Origin: Marininema mesophilum
Lineage (GTDB): Bacteria; Bacillota; Bacilli; Thermoactinomycetales; DSM-45169
Reading direction: 5' to 3'
Length of the DNA: 64,000 bases
Assembly (NCBI RefSeq): GCF_900106775.1
Contig: NZ_FNNQ01000004.1
Span: 1 to 64,000, forward strand
The translations under genes were made by a program, and so were the position numbers. The notes beneath the pieces were generated by a model that was given only the letters and a program-made list of their open reading frames with translations, did not search any database and was not told the DNA's origin. Positions 29,190 to 38,803 of this stretch are shown piece by piece. Numbering within the stretch: the stretch's first letter is position 1; each line of letters begins with the position of its first letter.

Positions 29190-29746
29190 TGTTAGACACA
29201 GTGAAAAAAGATCAGACAGAACGGATGGAAAAGTCGATCCAGACATTGAAGAGGGACTTAGCTTCATTGCGAGCTGGACGTGCTAGTCCAGCACTCCTGG
29301 ATAAAATAACGGTTGAATATTACGGCAGCGAGATGCCGATTAACCAAATGGCTAACATTTCTACACCTGAACCTCGTCTCTTGTTGATTCAGCCTTGGGA
29401 TAAGTCTTCGTTAAATGAGATCGAACGGGCGATTCAAAAATCAGACCTTGGCTTAACTCCAAGTAATGATGGAACCCTGATCCGGATTGCTATCCCTGCT
29501 CTGACTGAACAACGGCGTGCGGAATTGGTAAAAGTAGCGAAGAAAACCGGTGAAGAGGCAAAAGTAGCGATTCGCAATATTCGCCGGGATGCAAATGACG
29601 AAGTGAAAAAGTTAGAAAAAGACGGGGACATCTCTGAGGATGAAGCTCGTCGGGCACAAGAAGAAGTGCAAAAATTGACTGATCGATTTATCAAAGAGGC
29701 GGATCAAGCAGTCGAAGCGAAAGAAAAAGAGATCATGGAAGTCTAA
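29189..29746 (+). CDS. frr: Ribosome recycling factor
   Basis: Splits post-termination ribosomes with EF-G. 185 residues, the standard length: [62 protein letters not shown] and the C-terminal helix pair with [24 protein letters not shown]. It is translationally coupled to pyrH. Confidence 0.98.
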
Positions 29747-29760
29747 TCATGATAGGGCAT

Positions 29761-29790
29761 CCCCCCTTCTATACCGAGGGGGGTTCCTTT
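29761..29790 (+). terminator. frr terminator
   Basis: CCCCCCT / AGGGGGG stem followed by TTCCTTTAT. Confidence 0.7.
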
Positions 29791-29968
29791 ATATTCCCTC
29801 TGCCCCTTCTCCAGAAGATGAGATCGAGTGAGGGCAAAAAGTGGCATTCAACGTGAAAATATTGCATACTATAGATAGGTTTGCGAGGCCTGCCTATCAT
29901 CCGAAGAAAGTACATACTTCTAACCCAATCCGTTTGCTGTATGGGGATAGGACAGCGGAGGAATGACA

Positions 29969-30760
29969 ATGATTGAACGATTGAAGAGCTGGTTGGTTGG
30001 ATACCAAAAAGAAAAATCTCTTAAACCAGCAGATGAGGAACGATTGGAACTTCTTAAAAAAGGGCCGATTCCCCGTCATGTAGCCATTATTATGGACGGG
30101 AACGGACGTTGGGCGCAAAAGCGCGGCATGCCTCGAATCGCAGGTCATCGAGCTGGAATGAAGACGGTTCGCCATATTACTCGTGCAGCTGATGATTTGG
30201 GAATTGAAGCACTTACGCTCTATTCTTTTTCTACGGAAAATTGGAAGCGTCCTCAGGATGAAGTCAATTATTTAATGGGTCTTCCTGAGGAGTTTCTACG
30301 TACGGATTTAGATGAATTGGTGAGACGAAACATTCGCGTAGGGATGGTAGGACGTGAGGAGGAGCTTCCTGAGCATACGTTGCGTGCCATTGAAGGGTTT
30401 AAAGCGGGAACTGAAGGTAACACGGGGATGATGCTCTCCTTTGCTTTAAATTATGGGGCCCGATCAGAAATGATCCAAGCAGTAAAGTGGATTATCGACG
30501 ATGTTGAATCAGGTAAGGTGGATAAAGGAGAAGTGGACGAAGGTCTTTTCGACCAATACTTGTACACCTCCAACTTACCCGATCCTGATTTAATGATCCG
30601 AACGAGTGGGGAAGTGCGGATTTCAAACTTTATGTTGTGGCAATTAGCTTATAGTGAGTTATGGTTTACGGACGGGCTGTGGCCGGACTTTTCCCGAGAG
30701 TTGTTCTACAAAGCAATTGAAGACTTTCAACGTCGTTCCCGCCGTTATGGGGCGGTGTGA
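29969..30760 (+). CDS. uppS: Isoprenyl transferase (undecaprenyl diphosphate synthase)
   Basis: Cis-prenyltransferase making the undecaprenyl carrier for cell-wall synthesis. 263 residues: PRHVAIIMDGNGRWAQKRGMPRIAGHRAGM with the catalytic aspartate, TLYSFSTENWKRP and DPDLMIRTSGEVRISNFMLWQLAYSELWF. GGAGG at 29957-29961 favours the ATG at 29969; one at 29963 is too close. Followed by cdsA and dxr as in B. subtilis. Confidence 0.97.
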   Translation: MIERLKSWLVGYQKEKSLKPADEERLELLKKGPIPRHVAIIMDGNGRWAQKRGMPRIAGHRAGMKTVRHITRAADDLGIEALTLYSFSTENWKRPQDEVNYLMGLPEEFLRTDLDELVRRNIRVGMVGREEELPEHTLRAIEGFKAGTEGNTGMMLSFALNYGARSEMIQAVKWIIDDVESGKVDKGEVDEGLFDQYLYTSNLPDPDLMIRTSGEVRISNFMLWQLAYSELWFTDGLWPDFSRELFYKAIEDFQRRSRRYGAV

Positions 30761-30780
30761 CGAGAACAGGTGAGGTGCGG

Positions 30781-31581
30781 ATGAAACAGCGAATCGTAAC
30801 GGGGGTGTTAGGCGGAGCCGGTTTCTTCCTCTTCTTGTGGCTGGGAGGCTGGTGGTATACAGCCATTATTATTGTCCTTGCTATTCTCAGTTACCGCGAG
30901 TACTGCCGAATGAAAGAGATTCAACTCTCCAGCCCCCAGGGGATAGTAGGTCTTATATTGGTAGGCCTACTCTTAGGGACGAGTATGGCGGAGCAGGGTT
31001 TAATTAATAGGACCCTCTTGCTTCAGGCGCCAGATAATATCCTAACCGGACTTGTTTTACTTCTTCTTTTGACCGTGGTAAGTCGCAATCGCGTTCAAAC
31101 AGAAGAAATCTCCTATTTATTTTTAGGGTCATTATACATAGGTTTTGGCTTTTCTTATATGCTTCAGGCGAGGATGTTATCCGAAGGGTTGAGTTGGTCT
31201 TTACTCGTTATTGTGATGACCTTTGCCAATGACAGTGGTGCATATTTCATTGGGAGGAAATGGGGCAGTTCAAAATTATGGCCGTCTATCAGCCCGAATA
31301 AAACAGTAGAGGGAGCTTTAGGTGGCCTTCTCTGTTCGATAATTGCTAGTGGAATTTTTGTTTTACTAAGACCGGAGTTGGGAAATTTCTTAGAGATCCT
31401 AGCGGTTGGTTTATTGATAAGCATTGTAGGACAAATAGGAGATCTCGTAGAGTCGGCAATGAAACGCTCGACAGGCACGAAGGATTCTGGGACGATATTG
31501 CCCGGACACGGAGGGGTGTTGGATCGGTTTGATAGTTTATTGCTGATCTTTCCTGTTTTACACTTGCTCCATTTTATATAG
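30781..31581 (+). CDS. cdsA: Phosphatidate cytidylyltransferase
   Basis: Makes CDP-diacylglycerol from phosphatidate and CTP. 266 residues with several transmembrane helices. The C-terminal signature is SAMKRSTGTKDSGTILPGHGGVLDRFDSLL, where the family aspartates bind Mg/CTP. The ATG follows AGGTGAGG; an upstream GTG overlapping the uppS stop is unlikely. Confidence 0.96.
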   Translation: MKQRIVTGVLGGAGFFLFLWLGGWWYTAIIIVLAILSYREYCRMKEIQLSSPQGIVGLILVGLLLGTSMAEQGLINRTLLLQAPDNILTGLVLLLLLTVVSRNRVQTEEISYLFLGSLYIGFGFSYMLQARMLSEGLSWSLLVIVMTFANDSGAYFIGRKWGSSKLWPSISPNKTVEGALGGLLCSIIASGIFVLLRPELGNFLEILAVGLLISIVGQIGDLVESAMKRSTGTKDSGTILPGHGGVLDRFDSLLLIFPVLHLLHFI

Positions 31582-31615
31582 AGAGATAGAAAGCGGCTCA
31601 TAAGGGGGACATCTG

Positions 31616-32770
31616 ATGAAACGGATCGTAATCTTAGGTTCCACAGGATCCATTGGAATCAACACCTTGGAAGTAATCCGGCAACACCCAGATCGCTTTA
31701 ACGTGGTGGGGCTTGCAGCCGGGAGTAACGTCGAGGAGATGATCCGGCAGGCAGAAGAGTTTCGCCCTCGTATCATCTCGATGGAAGAAGAGTCAGCAGC
31801 AGAGACTGTGCGCCAAGGAGTCTCCTACCCTGTTGAGGTGGTCTGGGGAGGTGAAGGTTTACTTGTTTTGGCTTCTCTAAAGGAATCGGATTATGTGGTA
31901 TCTGCTATTGTGGGTAGCCGTGGATTACCACCGACGCTAGCGGCTATCCAAGCAGGAAAAACGATTGGACTTGCGAATAAGGAATCATTAGTGATGGGTG
32001 GTTCCTTGGTGATGGAAGCGAGCCGCAAGGCAGGTGTTTCGATTTTACCCATTGACAGTGAACACTCTGCGTTGTTTCAATCAATGAATGGGGAGCCACG
32101 GGAACGAATTCGTCGTATTCTTGTGACTGCCTCAGGTGGATCCTTTCGGGACTGGCCCCGAGAACGCTTAGTAACAGCGACAAAGGAAGAAGCTCTTCAA
32201 CATCCTAATTGGTCAATGGGTGCAAAAGTAACCATTGACTCGGCTACATTAATGAATAAGGGATTGGAAGTAATCGAGGCCCGGTGGCTGTTTGACCTTC
32301 CCTATGATCAGATTGATGTACTTATTCACCCTGAGAGCATTATCCACTCATTGGTTGAGTATGAAGATGGGGCGATGATGGCTCAGTTGGGGACACCCGA
32401 TATGAAGGTGCCGATTCAGTACGCTCTCTCTTATCCTGAGAGGCTTCCTCTCAAAGGGGAGCCGCTCGATTTAGTGGCTATTGGTGAACTTCATTTTCGG
32501 GCTCCTGACCTTGATCGCTTCCCTTGTTTGAAGATTGCCTATACATGCGGACGTCAGGGCGGAACACTGCCTACGGTGATGAATGCTGCGAATGAAATTG
32601 CAGTGGAACGATTCCTGGCAGGGCAACTCTCCTTCCTCGGAATCGAAGAGGTATTAGAAGAAGTATTGTCCCGTCACACGTTAGTTCCTCATCCTACAAT
32701 CGACGATCTATTTGAGGCGGATCGATGGGCACGGGAAATGGCACGACAATGCGACGCGCGGGTGGGTTGA
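31616..32770 (+). CDS. dxr: 1-deoxy-D-xylulose-5-phosphate reductoisomerase
   Basis: Second step of the MEP isoprenoid pathway. 384 residues: NADPH motif ILGSTGSIGINTLEVI, LANKESLVMGG, PIDSEHSALFQ, ATLMNKGLEVIEARWLF and the C-terminal helical domain. It complements dxs and ispA farther along the window. The ATG lies after AAGGGGGAC. Confidence 0.97.
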   Translation: MKRIVILGSTGSIGINTLEVIRQHPDRFNVVGLAAGSNVEEMIRQAEEFRPRIISMEEESAAETVRQGVSYPVEVVWGGEGLLVLASLKESDYVVSAIVGSRGLPPTLAAIQAGKTIGLANKESLVMGGSLVMEASRKAGVSILPIDSEHSALFQSMNGEPRERIRRILVTASGGSFRDWPRERLVTATKEEALQHPNWSMGAKVTIDSATLMNKGLEVIEARWLFDLPYDQIDVLIHPESIIHSLVEYEDGAMMAQLGTPDMKVPIQYALSYPERLPLKGEPLDLVAIGELHFRAPDLDRFPCLKIAYTCGRQGGTLPTVMNAANEIAVERFLAGQLSFLGIEEVLEEVLSRHTLVPHPTIDDLFEADRWAREMARQCDARVG

Positions 32771-32804
32771 TCCCTCCCGTGATCAACCAAGGCGGTGATG
32801 GAGC

Positions 32805-34151
32805 ATGCAGACGATAATCTCCTTTATATTAGTGTTGAGTGTATTGGTGTTTATTCACGAGCTTGGCCATTTCTTGTTCGCAAAACGAGCAGGTATCTTG
32901 GTGCGTGAATTTGCTATCGGTTTTGGTCCTAAATTGATCTCTGTATTTCGTGGAGAGACCCTTTATTCGATCCGGATCTTACCTCTTGGTGGATTTGTCC
33001 GGATGGCTGGGGAGGATCCAGAAATTGTAGATTTGAAAACGGGATCTCACTTGATTTTGGATCGAGATAAAGAGGGGCGTGTCGTGCGGATTCGCGCACC
33101 GAAGTCCACAGCTGGAGAAGAGAGTATGATGGAGGCGACTGCTCGTGAATACGGGGATATGGATGGGCTTGCAAATAGTGGCCTGCCTAAGCATCTGCCC
33201 CAGGTAAAGGATACCGTTAGCGGGAAATTGCTAGAAGCGGATTTAGAAAAAGATCTCTTTGTCCAATTAGAAGGGGACGATGGTGAAGATATTCGTTACT
33301 CACTTCATCCGCAAGCAGTGATTCAATATGATGAAAAAAGCATTACCCAAATCGCCCCTTTGGATCGGCAATTCTCTTCCAAAAGTGTGTTGGATAAGGC
33401 CCTTACTATTATTGCAGGTCCAGCATTTAATTTCATTTTAACCATAATCGTTTTAGCGGGTTTGGTATACGCCACAGGAATCAATACAAAGGTATCGATT
33501 CAGAATACTGTTCCAGGATCTCCTGCTGCAAAGGCTGGGATTAAAGCTGGGGATATTGTTCGTGAAGTTGAAGGAAAAACCATTACAAGCACAGGGGATA
33601 TCCGAATTCCGCTGCAGGATGCGGGTGGAAAGCCTCTGAAAATGGTTCTTGAACGAGCCAATCAAAAATATACTACGACGGTTAAACCACAGAAAAAAAA
33701 TGATCAATTTTTGATCGGTATTCAGATGAAACAAGAAACTCGGGAGTCTACCCTTTCCGAGGCGGCTGTAGAAGGGGTTAAAAATACCTGGGATATGACA
33801 GTGCTTCTCTTTGATGGCTTTGGTAAATTGATCACTGGAGAAGTGGGTGTAAAGAATCTCGCGGGTCCTGTGGGGATTGCCAGCATTACTGGTCAAGCGG
33901 CACAAGCAGGCTGGGTGTCTATTATTCACTTGACGGCACTATTAAGCTTGAACCTGGGGATTCTTAATATCTTGCCATTTCCGGCTTTGGACGGAAGTCG
34001 CTTGGTATTTATCCTGCTGGAAGGATTGCGTGGCAAGCCGATTGATCCCAATAAGGAAAGTATGGTCCACTTTGTTGGCTTTGCTTTATTGATGGTGTTG
34101 ATGTTGTTTGTGACATACAATGATATTTTGCGGATTTTCTTTAAGAGTTAA
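32805..34151 (+). CDS. rseP: Site-2 intramembrane metalloprotease RseP/RasP
   Basis: Cleaves membrane-bound anti-sigma factors and remnant signal peptides within the bilayer. 448 residues: zinc motif HELGHFLFAKRAG near residue 20, a PDZ domain (about 225-300, PGSPAAKAGIKAGDIVREV) and NILPFPALDGSRLVF holding the third ligand. The long hydrophilic stretch around 65-190 is larger than in B. subtilis RasP. proS and polC, which often follow in Bacillales, are absent; a terminator follows. Confidence 0.95.
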   Translation: MQTIISFILVLSVLVFIHELGHFLFAKRAGILVREFAIGFGPKLISVFRGETLYSIRILPLGGFVRMAGEDPEIVDLKTGSHLILDRDKEGRVVRIRAPKSTAGEESMMEATAREYGDMDGLANSGLPKHLPQVKDTVSGKLLEADLEKDLFVQLEGDDGEDIRYSLHPQAVIQYDEKSITQIAPLDRQFSSKSVLDKALTIIAGPAFNFILTIIVLAGLVYATGINTKVSIQNTVPGSPAAKAGIKAGDIVREVEGKTITSTGDIRIPLQDAGGKPLKMVLERANQKYTTTVKPQKKNDQFLIGIQMKQETRESTLSEAAVEGVKNTWDMTVLLFDGFGKLITGEVGVKNLAGPVGIASITGQAAQAGWVSIIHLTALLSLNLGILNILPFPALDGSRLVFILLEGLRGKPIDPNKESMVHFVGFALLMVLMLFVTYNDILRIFFKS

Positions 34152-34322
34152 GTATGAAGTTAGCTCCTATAAAAGGTTCGCATTTGCTTTGATGATCCTG
34201 CGGGTTAGATTTGATCGGTTTCCTCTACGGTTGATCGTTGGCAATAAAGCTGTGGCCACGGAAGAGTTGGCTGTTGTATAAATTAATTCAAGAGGTAGAT
34301 CATACGAATTAGAATAAAAGAT

Positions 34323-34360
34323 AAAAAAGGGTCACAATCTCATGATTGTGACCCTTTTTT
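34323..34360. terminator. Bidirectional-type terminator after rseP
   Basis: AAAAAAGGGTCACAATC and its 17-bp perfect complement around loop TCAT, ending in TTTTTT. Confidence 0.93.
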
Positions 34361-34372
34361 GTGATCTGGCGC

Positions 34373-34401
34373 TTGAGTCTAAGCACAGGGTAGAGTATTA
34401 T
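34373..34401 (+). promoter_or_regulatory. Sigma-A-like promoter
   Basis: TTGAGT, 17-bp spacer, TATTAT. Well placed for the hypothetical gene starting near 34475. Confidence 0.5.
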
Positions 34402-34474
34402 GGGGGTGTCCCTGTGAAGGGATCAGCCGACCTGTTGCCTTCCCGAATTCGGTTTGATGAGGGAGAATGAGAAC

Positions 34475-34987
34475 TTGTTTAAAAAGTTGGTAGACAATTG
34501 GAAAAAATATATTAGCCATAATGATCGTCATGGGACTAGCCAAGTCCGTGAAGAGCCTGATGCTCACTCAGGAAGAATCCGGGAATGGAAACGGATGGCG
34601 GAAGAGCATATTAATAAGGATCCTGACGCTACCGTTTATAAAGGAGATCAGATGGAACTTGTCCTGAGGGAAGAAGGCTTTGTGATTCGCCCGCAGGAAA
34701 AGACACACCAATCGGATGTATGGAAAAAACATAGTACCCACTGGCGCAACTTTTGGCTCTATGACAATGAGAGAGAGATTGAGTTTTCTCTTATTGAAGA
34801 AGTGAAATTAAACTGGGATCGTCAAAACCCAGGAGGTTCATTAGAGATTCGTTATCGTGAAGTAGAGGATGGGGAGCTTCCCACAGGAGAGGGAGGATGT
34901 ATTCCTTTTCACTCCTGGCCGCAATTTTTTGCGATGCGAGAGGCCCGTGATGAATTAGAGAGGCGTACAGGTCGGCTAAAAGAGTAG
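34475..34987 (+). CDS. Hypothetical soluble protein
   Basis: 170 residues from a TTG at 34475, supported by GAGGGAG 9 bp upstream; TTG 34454 and ATG 34457 are in frame but have no ribosome site. It is rich in charge and tryptophan (EWKRMAEEHINKD, HSTHWRNFWLYDNE, FHSWPQFFAMREARDELERR). There is no signal peptide or membrane span and no family I recognise. A strong terminator follows, so it is monocistronic. It stands between rseP and mntR, where B. subtilis has unrelated genes. Confidence 0.6.
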   Translation: MFKKLVDNWKKYISHNDRHGTSQVREEPDAHSGRIREWKRMAEEHINKDPDATVYKGDQMELVLREEGFVIRPQEKTHQSDVWKKHSTHWRNFWLYDNEREIEFSLIEEVKLNWDRQNPGGSLEIRYREVEDGELPTGEGGCIPFHSWPQFFAMREARDELERRTGRLKE

Positions 34988-35033
34988 ATAATTTTGCTGG
35001 ATCGCCGATTCACTATATGGGTCAGAAGAGAGA

Positions 35034-35067
35034 GAAACGACTGCCAAAGAGGGGCAGTCGTTTCTTT
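35034..35067 (+). terminator. Terminator of the hypothetical gene
   Basis: GAAACGACTGCC / GGCAGTCGTTTC, 12-bp stem, followed by a short TTT. Confidence 0.8.
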
Positions 35068-35109
35068 AGGGTAAAGATCTGTAATTGCAACACGCCGTGT
35101 AGAAAGTTA

Positions 35110-35118
35110 TGATATACT
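35110..35118 (+). promoter_or_regulatory. Extended -10 promoter of mntR
   Basis: TGATATACT, an extended -10 element, with no well-spaced -35. Placed 75 bp before the mntR start. Confidence 0.4.
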
Positions 35119-35192
35119 TTCCATGCAAGAAGTGGAAACTGATCATTGAGGGAGAACTCCTGATGATCGGATTTGGAATAGGGGGATCGTTC

Positions 35193-35633
35193 ATGCCAAC
35201 ACCAAGTATGGAGGATTATTTAGAAAATATATATCAACTTATCGATCAAAAAGGGTATGCTAGGGTTTCTGATATTGCTGAGGCATTGGCTGTACACCCC
35301 TCTTCGGTGACAAAAATGGTGCAAAAGCTGGATCAATCCAAGTATCTTATATATGAGAAATATCGCGGTCTAGTTCTTACCCCGAAGGGGAAAAAGATTG
35401 GGAAACGATTAGTGGATCGACATCGATTATTAGAGGAATTCTTACGAATTATAGGTGTAGAAGAGAGTTTGATTTACAACGATGTGGAAGGAATTGAACA
35501 TCACCTTTCTTGGGATTCCATCACAAGCATTGAAGTGTTGGTAGAGTATTTTCAGAAGGATCCCGAACGCATTAAAGAATTACAAGAGATGAAAGAAGCT
35601 AATGAAAAGGAAATCGAGGATAAAAAACCCTGA
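35193..35633 (+). CDS. mntR: Manganese transport regulator MntR
   Basis: DtxR-family Mn(II) sensor that represses Mn importers and activates exporters. 146 residues. The N-terminus [14 protein letters not shown] keeps D8 and E11; H77 is in DRHRLLEEF, and E99, E102 and H103 are in [11 protein letters not shown], so the binuclear Mn site is complete. The helix-turn-helix is [22 protein letters not shown]. The ATG at 35193 matches the family start and follows TAGGGGGA; the longer frame from 35109 overlaps the promoter. In B. subtilis (yqhN) it also precedes yqhO. Confidence 0.96.
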   Translation: MPTPSMEDYLENIYQLIDQKGYARVSDIAEALAVHPSSVTKMVQKLDQSKYLIYEKYRGLVLTPKGKKIGKRLVDRHRLLEEFLRIIGVEESLIYNDVEGIEHHLSWDSITSIEVLVEYFQKDPERIKELQEMKEANEKEIEDKKP

Positions 35634-35667
35634 GAAGCCGCTTCACGCGGTTTCCCAGGGTTTTTTT
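35622..35667 (+). terminator. mntR terminator overlapping the stop codon
   Basis: AAAAAACCCTG..GAAGCCGC pairs with GCGG..TTCC-CAGGGTTTTTTT. The left arm includes the last mntR codons and stop. Confidence 0.88.
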
Positions 35668-35736
35668 CCTTTTTACTGGCATACACATATTTAAGCGGGA
35701 AGAATACTTTGTTTCGTGAACATGGAGGTGGAATTT

Positions 35737-36705
35737 GTGCAGGCGGATGCAGTGTTGGAAGGTGGCGGTATTAAAGCCTTCGGTTTAGTGGGTGCTCTTA
35801 GTGTGGCCGAGGAGAAAGGGTATCGCTGGAAACGTTTAGCGGGGACATCAGCCGGCTCCATTATCGCCTCATTATTAGCAGCTGGGTACCGGGCAGAGGA
35901 ACTATATCGAATGCTGACGGATCATCCGTTTACTTCGTTTACACCGACATCATGGTATCATCGAATTCCCTTGTTGGGACCTTATGGTGGTGCAAGTATC
36001 CGACTATGGATGAAGAAAGGCTTATATCCAGGGGAGCCCTTAGAGGAATGGGTAGGTGAGATGCTAGCTAAGAAGGGGGTCTATACCTTTGCTGATTTGA
36101 AGGAGAAGGAATTATCTATCATTGCTTCGGATATTAGTCGTGGAAGCTTATTGGTATTACCTAGAGACCTAGAAGAGTACGGACATCCAGCGGATGAGCT
36201 CCTTGTAGCGACGGCTGTACGAATGAGTTGTTCCATTCCTCTTTTCTTTGATCCGGTAAAAATTCAGCATGGCCCCTCACGCAAGACGAGCTACATTGTG
36301 GATGGTGGTGTTTTAAGTAACTTTCCTGTGTGGTTATTTGACACAGAACAACCCCGTTGGCCCACTTTTGGCTTTCGTTTTCTTTCTGAAACAGCTGGTA
36401 ATGCGCGAACGATTGGCAATCCCATTTCATTGGTTAGTGCAATGTTTCATACGATGTTAGACGCACATGATAATCGTCATATCAAAGAGCAAGACAAAAT
36501 ACGAACGATTCAAGTGCCTGCTGTTGGGGTAAAGTTAACGGATTTTGATTTGGATCGAACAAAGAGAGAATCTTTATACAGAGCAGGGGTAGAGGCGGCC
36601 AGGGATTTCTTTCGAGATTGGAGTTTTCGGCAGTATCTGGCCAACCGTGGATGTGATGGATCTGGGAGCGTAGTGCTCCGAATGAACAATGTCCGATCGG
36701 GGTGA
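35737..36705 (+). CDS. Patatin-like phospholipase (YqhO-like)
   Basis: 322-residue patatin-fold acyl hydrolase. The N-terminal oxyanion motif is VLEGGGIKAFGLVGAL, nucleophile S38 is in GTSAGS and the dyad aspartate D189 is in VDGGVLSNFP. Probably a cytosolic phospholipase or acylesterase; no signal peptide. GGAGG at 35724 supports the GTG at 35737 over a GTG at 35716. The position after mntR is that of B. subtilis yqhO. Confidence 0.87.
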   Translation: MQADAVLEGGGIKAFGLVGALSVAEEKGYRWKRLAGTSAGSIIASLLAAGYRAEELYRMLTDHPFTSFTPTSWYHRIPLLGPYGGASIRLWMKKGLYPGEPLEEWVGEMLAKKGVYTFADLKEKELSIIASDISRGSLLVLPRDLEEYGHPADELLVATAVRMSCSIPLFFDPVKIQHGPSRKTSYIVDGGVLSNFPVWLFDTEQPRWPTFGFRFLSETAGNARTIGNPISLVSAMFHTMLDAHDNRHIKEQDKIRTIQVPAVGVKLTDFDLDRTKRESLYRAGVEAARDFFRDWSFRQYLANRGCDGSGSVVLRMNNVRSG

Positions 36706-36708
36706 AGA

Positions 36709-37080
36709 ATGATGGTGTCTGGTAGTGATCGTCCTTCTTATCGACTCATCAGCCGAGGGGGAGAGAAACAGTTTCATACCTCGATACTTGAGTGGGTAAG
36801 TAGTGCCAAAAAAGAGCGAGGCGTTCATGTGAAGGAATATGAAGGCTTCCATTATCTACTGATTGCCGCGGGAATGAAACCGAACCCAGGCTATCGTCTA
36901 GTAATTGAACAGGTGCGGGAGGATACGGTTTACATCCGGGAATTACCTCCATCCGAAGGAATGATGACACCACAGGTAGTAACTTATCCGTACTTATTAT
37001 TAAGAGGAAAAGGAAGCCCTCCAGAAGTACTGGATTCCATTACAGGAAAACAAATCACCCCTTCTGGTCCTGATCCATAA
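36709..37080 (+). CDS. PrcB C-terminal-domain-like protein
   Basis: 123 residues. The core FHYLLIAAGMKPNPGYRLVIEQV, VYIRELPPSEGMMTPQVVTYPYLLLR resembles the PrcB C-terminal domain (G-x-K-P-x-x-G-Y-x-V plus a P-rich strand and V-x-x-P-Y). It lacks the signal peptide or lipobox found in many such proteins. It starts 3 bp after the patatin-like gene, so the two form an operon. Function unknown. Confidence 0.65.
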   Translation: MMVSGSDRPSYRLISRGGEKQFHTSILEWVSSAKKERGVHVKEYEGFHYLLIAAGMKPNPGYRLVIEQVREDTVYIRELPPSEGMMTPQVVTYPYLLLRGKGSPPEVLDSITGKQITPSGPDP

Positions 37081-37106
37081 AAAAACCCAGTGTCTACTGG
37101 GTTTTT
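37081..37106. terminator. Bidirectional terminator
   Basis: AAAAACCCAGT / ACTGGGTTTTT around GTCT, serving both the PrcB-like gene and the convergent gene whose last codons it overlaps. Confidence 0.9.
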
Positions 37107-37441
37107 GTGTTCCGTGATGCATTCCGTAATTTAGGGTCCTTTTTATTACCTTGGATAACGCGGAAGGATCGTTGCCGTTTATTGTATTTCTTTTTAGATG
37201 TCTTTTTGGCAAGGTGAGAAACATTACGTGGACCACGAAATTGGACTACACGTTTGCGACGGGGATTGTTGTTGAGTCTAAGTAACCAGCGCGGTGGGTA
37301 TTTGTACAGATAAGCAATAACACTGACCAAGGCGATTATTCCCATCACCCAAAAGAGGTTTGCGGTAAGAATTCGCACAAGACCGACAGCCATCAGTACA
37401 AACAAAACCGAATATCCGATTTTTTGCTTGGGACTCAACAT
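37094..37441 (-). CDS. Small basic membrane protein (YqhP position)
   Basis: 115 residues: two hydrophobic segments (about 10-27 and 30-46) then a strongly basic tail (NNNPRRKRVVQFRGP, KKTSKKKYNKRQRSFRVIQGNKK). The tail could contact RNA or lipid head groups. It lies just downstream of the DUF1385 gene on the same strand, the place of yqhP in B. subtilis, but sequence identity to YqhP is not claimed. Confidence 0.6.
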   Translation of the reverse strand: MLSPKQKIGYSVLFVLMAVGLVRILTANLFWVMGIIALVSVIAYLYKYPPRWLLRLNNNPRRKRVVQFRGPRNVSHLAKKTSKKKYNKRQRSFRVIQGNKKDPKLRNASRNTKTQ

Positions 37442-37479
37442 GATATTATCTCCCTTGCTTCGTAATCGTCCCCTGATCG

Positions 37480-38445
37480 TTAGCCGGAGTGGGCTAGGGA
37501 GGAACTAGGATTTTCTACAGGTGTGATTTCCTGCGCATCTAGTTCATACATCCTTTGAAAGGCTGCGATGGCTACTTCAACGTGTTCATCCTTGGGTTGA
37601 CGCGTGGTGAGTTTTTGTAACCATAATCCTGGATAACCTAGATAGGAAAGAATCGGTACATCGCGAAGCGCATTCGTCACACGGAGGAGTTCATAGGATA
37701 TGCCGATCACAATCGGCAGAAGCAGTAAGCGAGTTCCAATTCGGTCCCATACATTGTCGTATTGAAAGAAGGAGTAGAGGACCACTCCAGTGAGAACAGT
37801 GAGTATGATAAAGCTACTTCCACACCGATAGTGTAGGGGTGATTGTTTTTGAACATTTTCTACTGTCAATTCTTCCCCAGATTCATAGGTATTAATCACT
37901 TTATGTTCAGCACCGTGATATTGAAATAATCGTTTTATCAAAGAAGTTTGAGCAATAGCAAGCAAATACGTAAGAAGAAGGAGGGTTTTAATGCCACCTT
38001 CGATCAAGTTTTGTAAAATGTTATTGGTCACCGTGCCATCAAAGAAATAACTAGCTAAAAATGCAGGTAATGCAGTGAAAATCATTTTTCCAAAAATGAG
38101 GGAGAGTATACCCACAGTTACCACACCAAGGATCGTTTGCATCTTGCTAAGTTTTTGTTCCGTAGGTTGGTTGTTCTCTTCCCCAGGTTCCAAATCATAT
38201 CGCTCCGTGGCAAACTGTAGATGCTTAGATCCAGAGGCGCTTGCTTGTAGTAAAGCAATCACTCCACGAAGAATGGGGATCTTTTTCAGCCATTGGAGGA
38301 CAGAGGATGATCGAGAAGTCATGATTTCATAGGTTTCGATCTTCCCATTTTTACGACGAATAGCAGTAACTTGTGATCGCTTACCGCCAAACATTACTCC
38401 TTCAACGACCGCTTGGCCGCCGTAGGCAATCGGTTTTTTTGACAT
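37480..38445 (-). CDS. DUF1385 membrane protein (YqhQ-like)
   Basis: 321 residues. The family start MSKKPIAYGGQAVVEGVMFGGKR, several transmembrane segments (about 110-220) and the conserved FQYHGAEHKVINTYESGEELTVENVQKQSPLHYRCGSSF with clustered His, Glu and Cys are diagnostic. The function is unknown; the conserved polar residues within membrane helices suggest a metalloenzyme or transporter. It is divergent from aroQ, unlike B. subtilis where yqhQ and aroQ run together. Confidence 0.88.
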   Translation of the reverse strand: MSKKPIAYGGQAVVEGVMFGGKRSQVTAIRRKNGKIETYEIMTSRSSSVLQWLKKIPILRGVIALLQASASGSKHLQFATERYDLEPGEENNQPTEQKLSKMQTILGVVTVGILSLIFGKMIFTALPAFLASYFFDGTVTNNILQNLIEGGIKTLLLLTYLLAIAQTSLIKRLFQYHGAEHKVINTYESGEELTVENVQKQSPLHYRCGSSFIILTVLTGVVLYSFFQYDNVWDRIGTRLLLLPIVIGISYELLRVTNALRDVPILSYLGYPGLWLQKLTTRQPKDEHVEVAIAAFQRMYELDAQEITPVENPSSSLAHSG

Positions 38446-38803
38446 CGATGGTCCACTTCCTCTTAAAAGTGTTCATACGTATAGAACATAAGTTGATTAA
38501 ATTTGAATTATATTTTGTATTATCTATTAAACATTGCGCTGTTTAAATATTATTTAGATTGATCAGATTGATTGCTTCACTTGTTTTAGATCAAGATTAG
38601 GAACGAATACTGTTAAGATGTGGTACTTTCCATTGTAGCATATTCGTTGTTGAAGGGATATCGATCCTTTGGTTGGTAACCCTTTTTTTTCCATAAAGGG
38701 ATGATAAGGCGGGAAGGTTTTACTTGTGAATCGAAGGGCTCTATCTCAGGTATGTGTGGGTGTTTTGTGATACAATAACGGAGGATGAAGGGGGGGTGAA
38801 ACC
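38446..38803. other. Divergent promoter region yqhQ-like/aroQ
   Basis: 358 bp without a gene. The left part is AT-rich and should hold the minus-strand promoter. An extended -10 TGATACAAT at 38768-38776 is well placed for aroQ, 28 bp before its start, but no good -35 accompanies it. Confidence 0.55.
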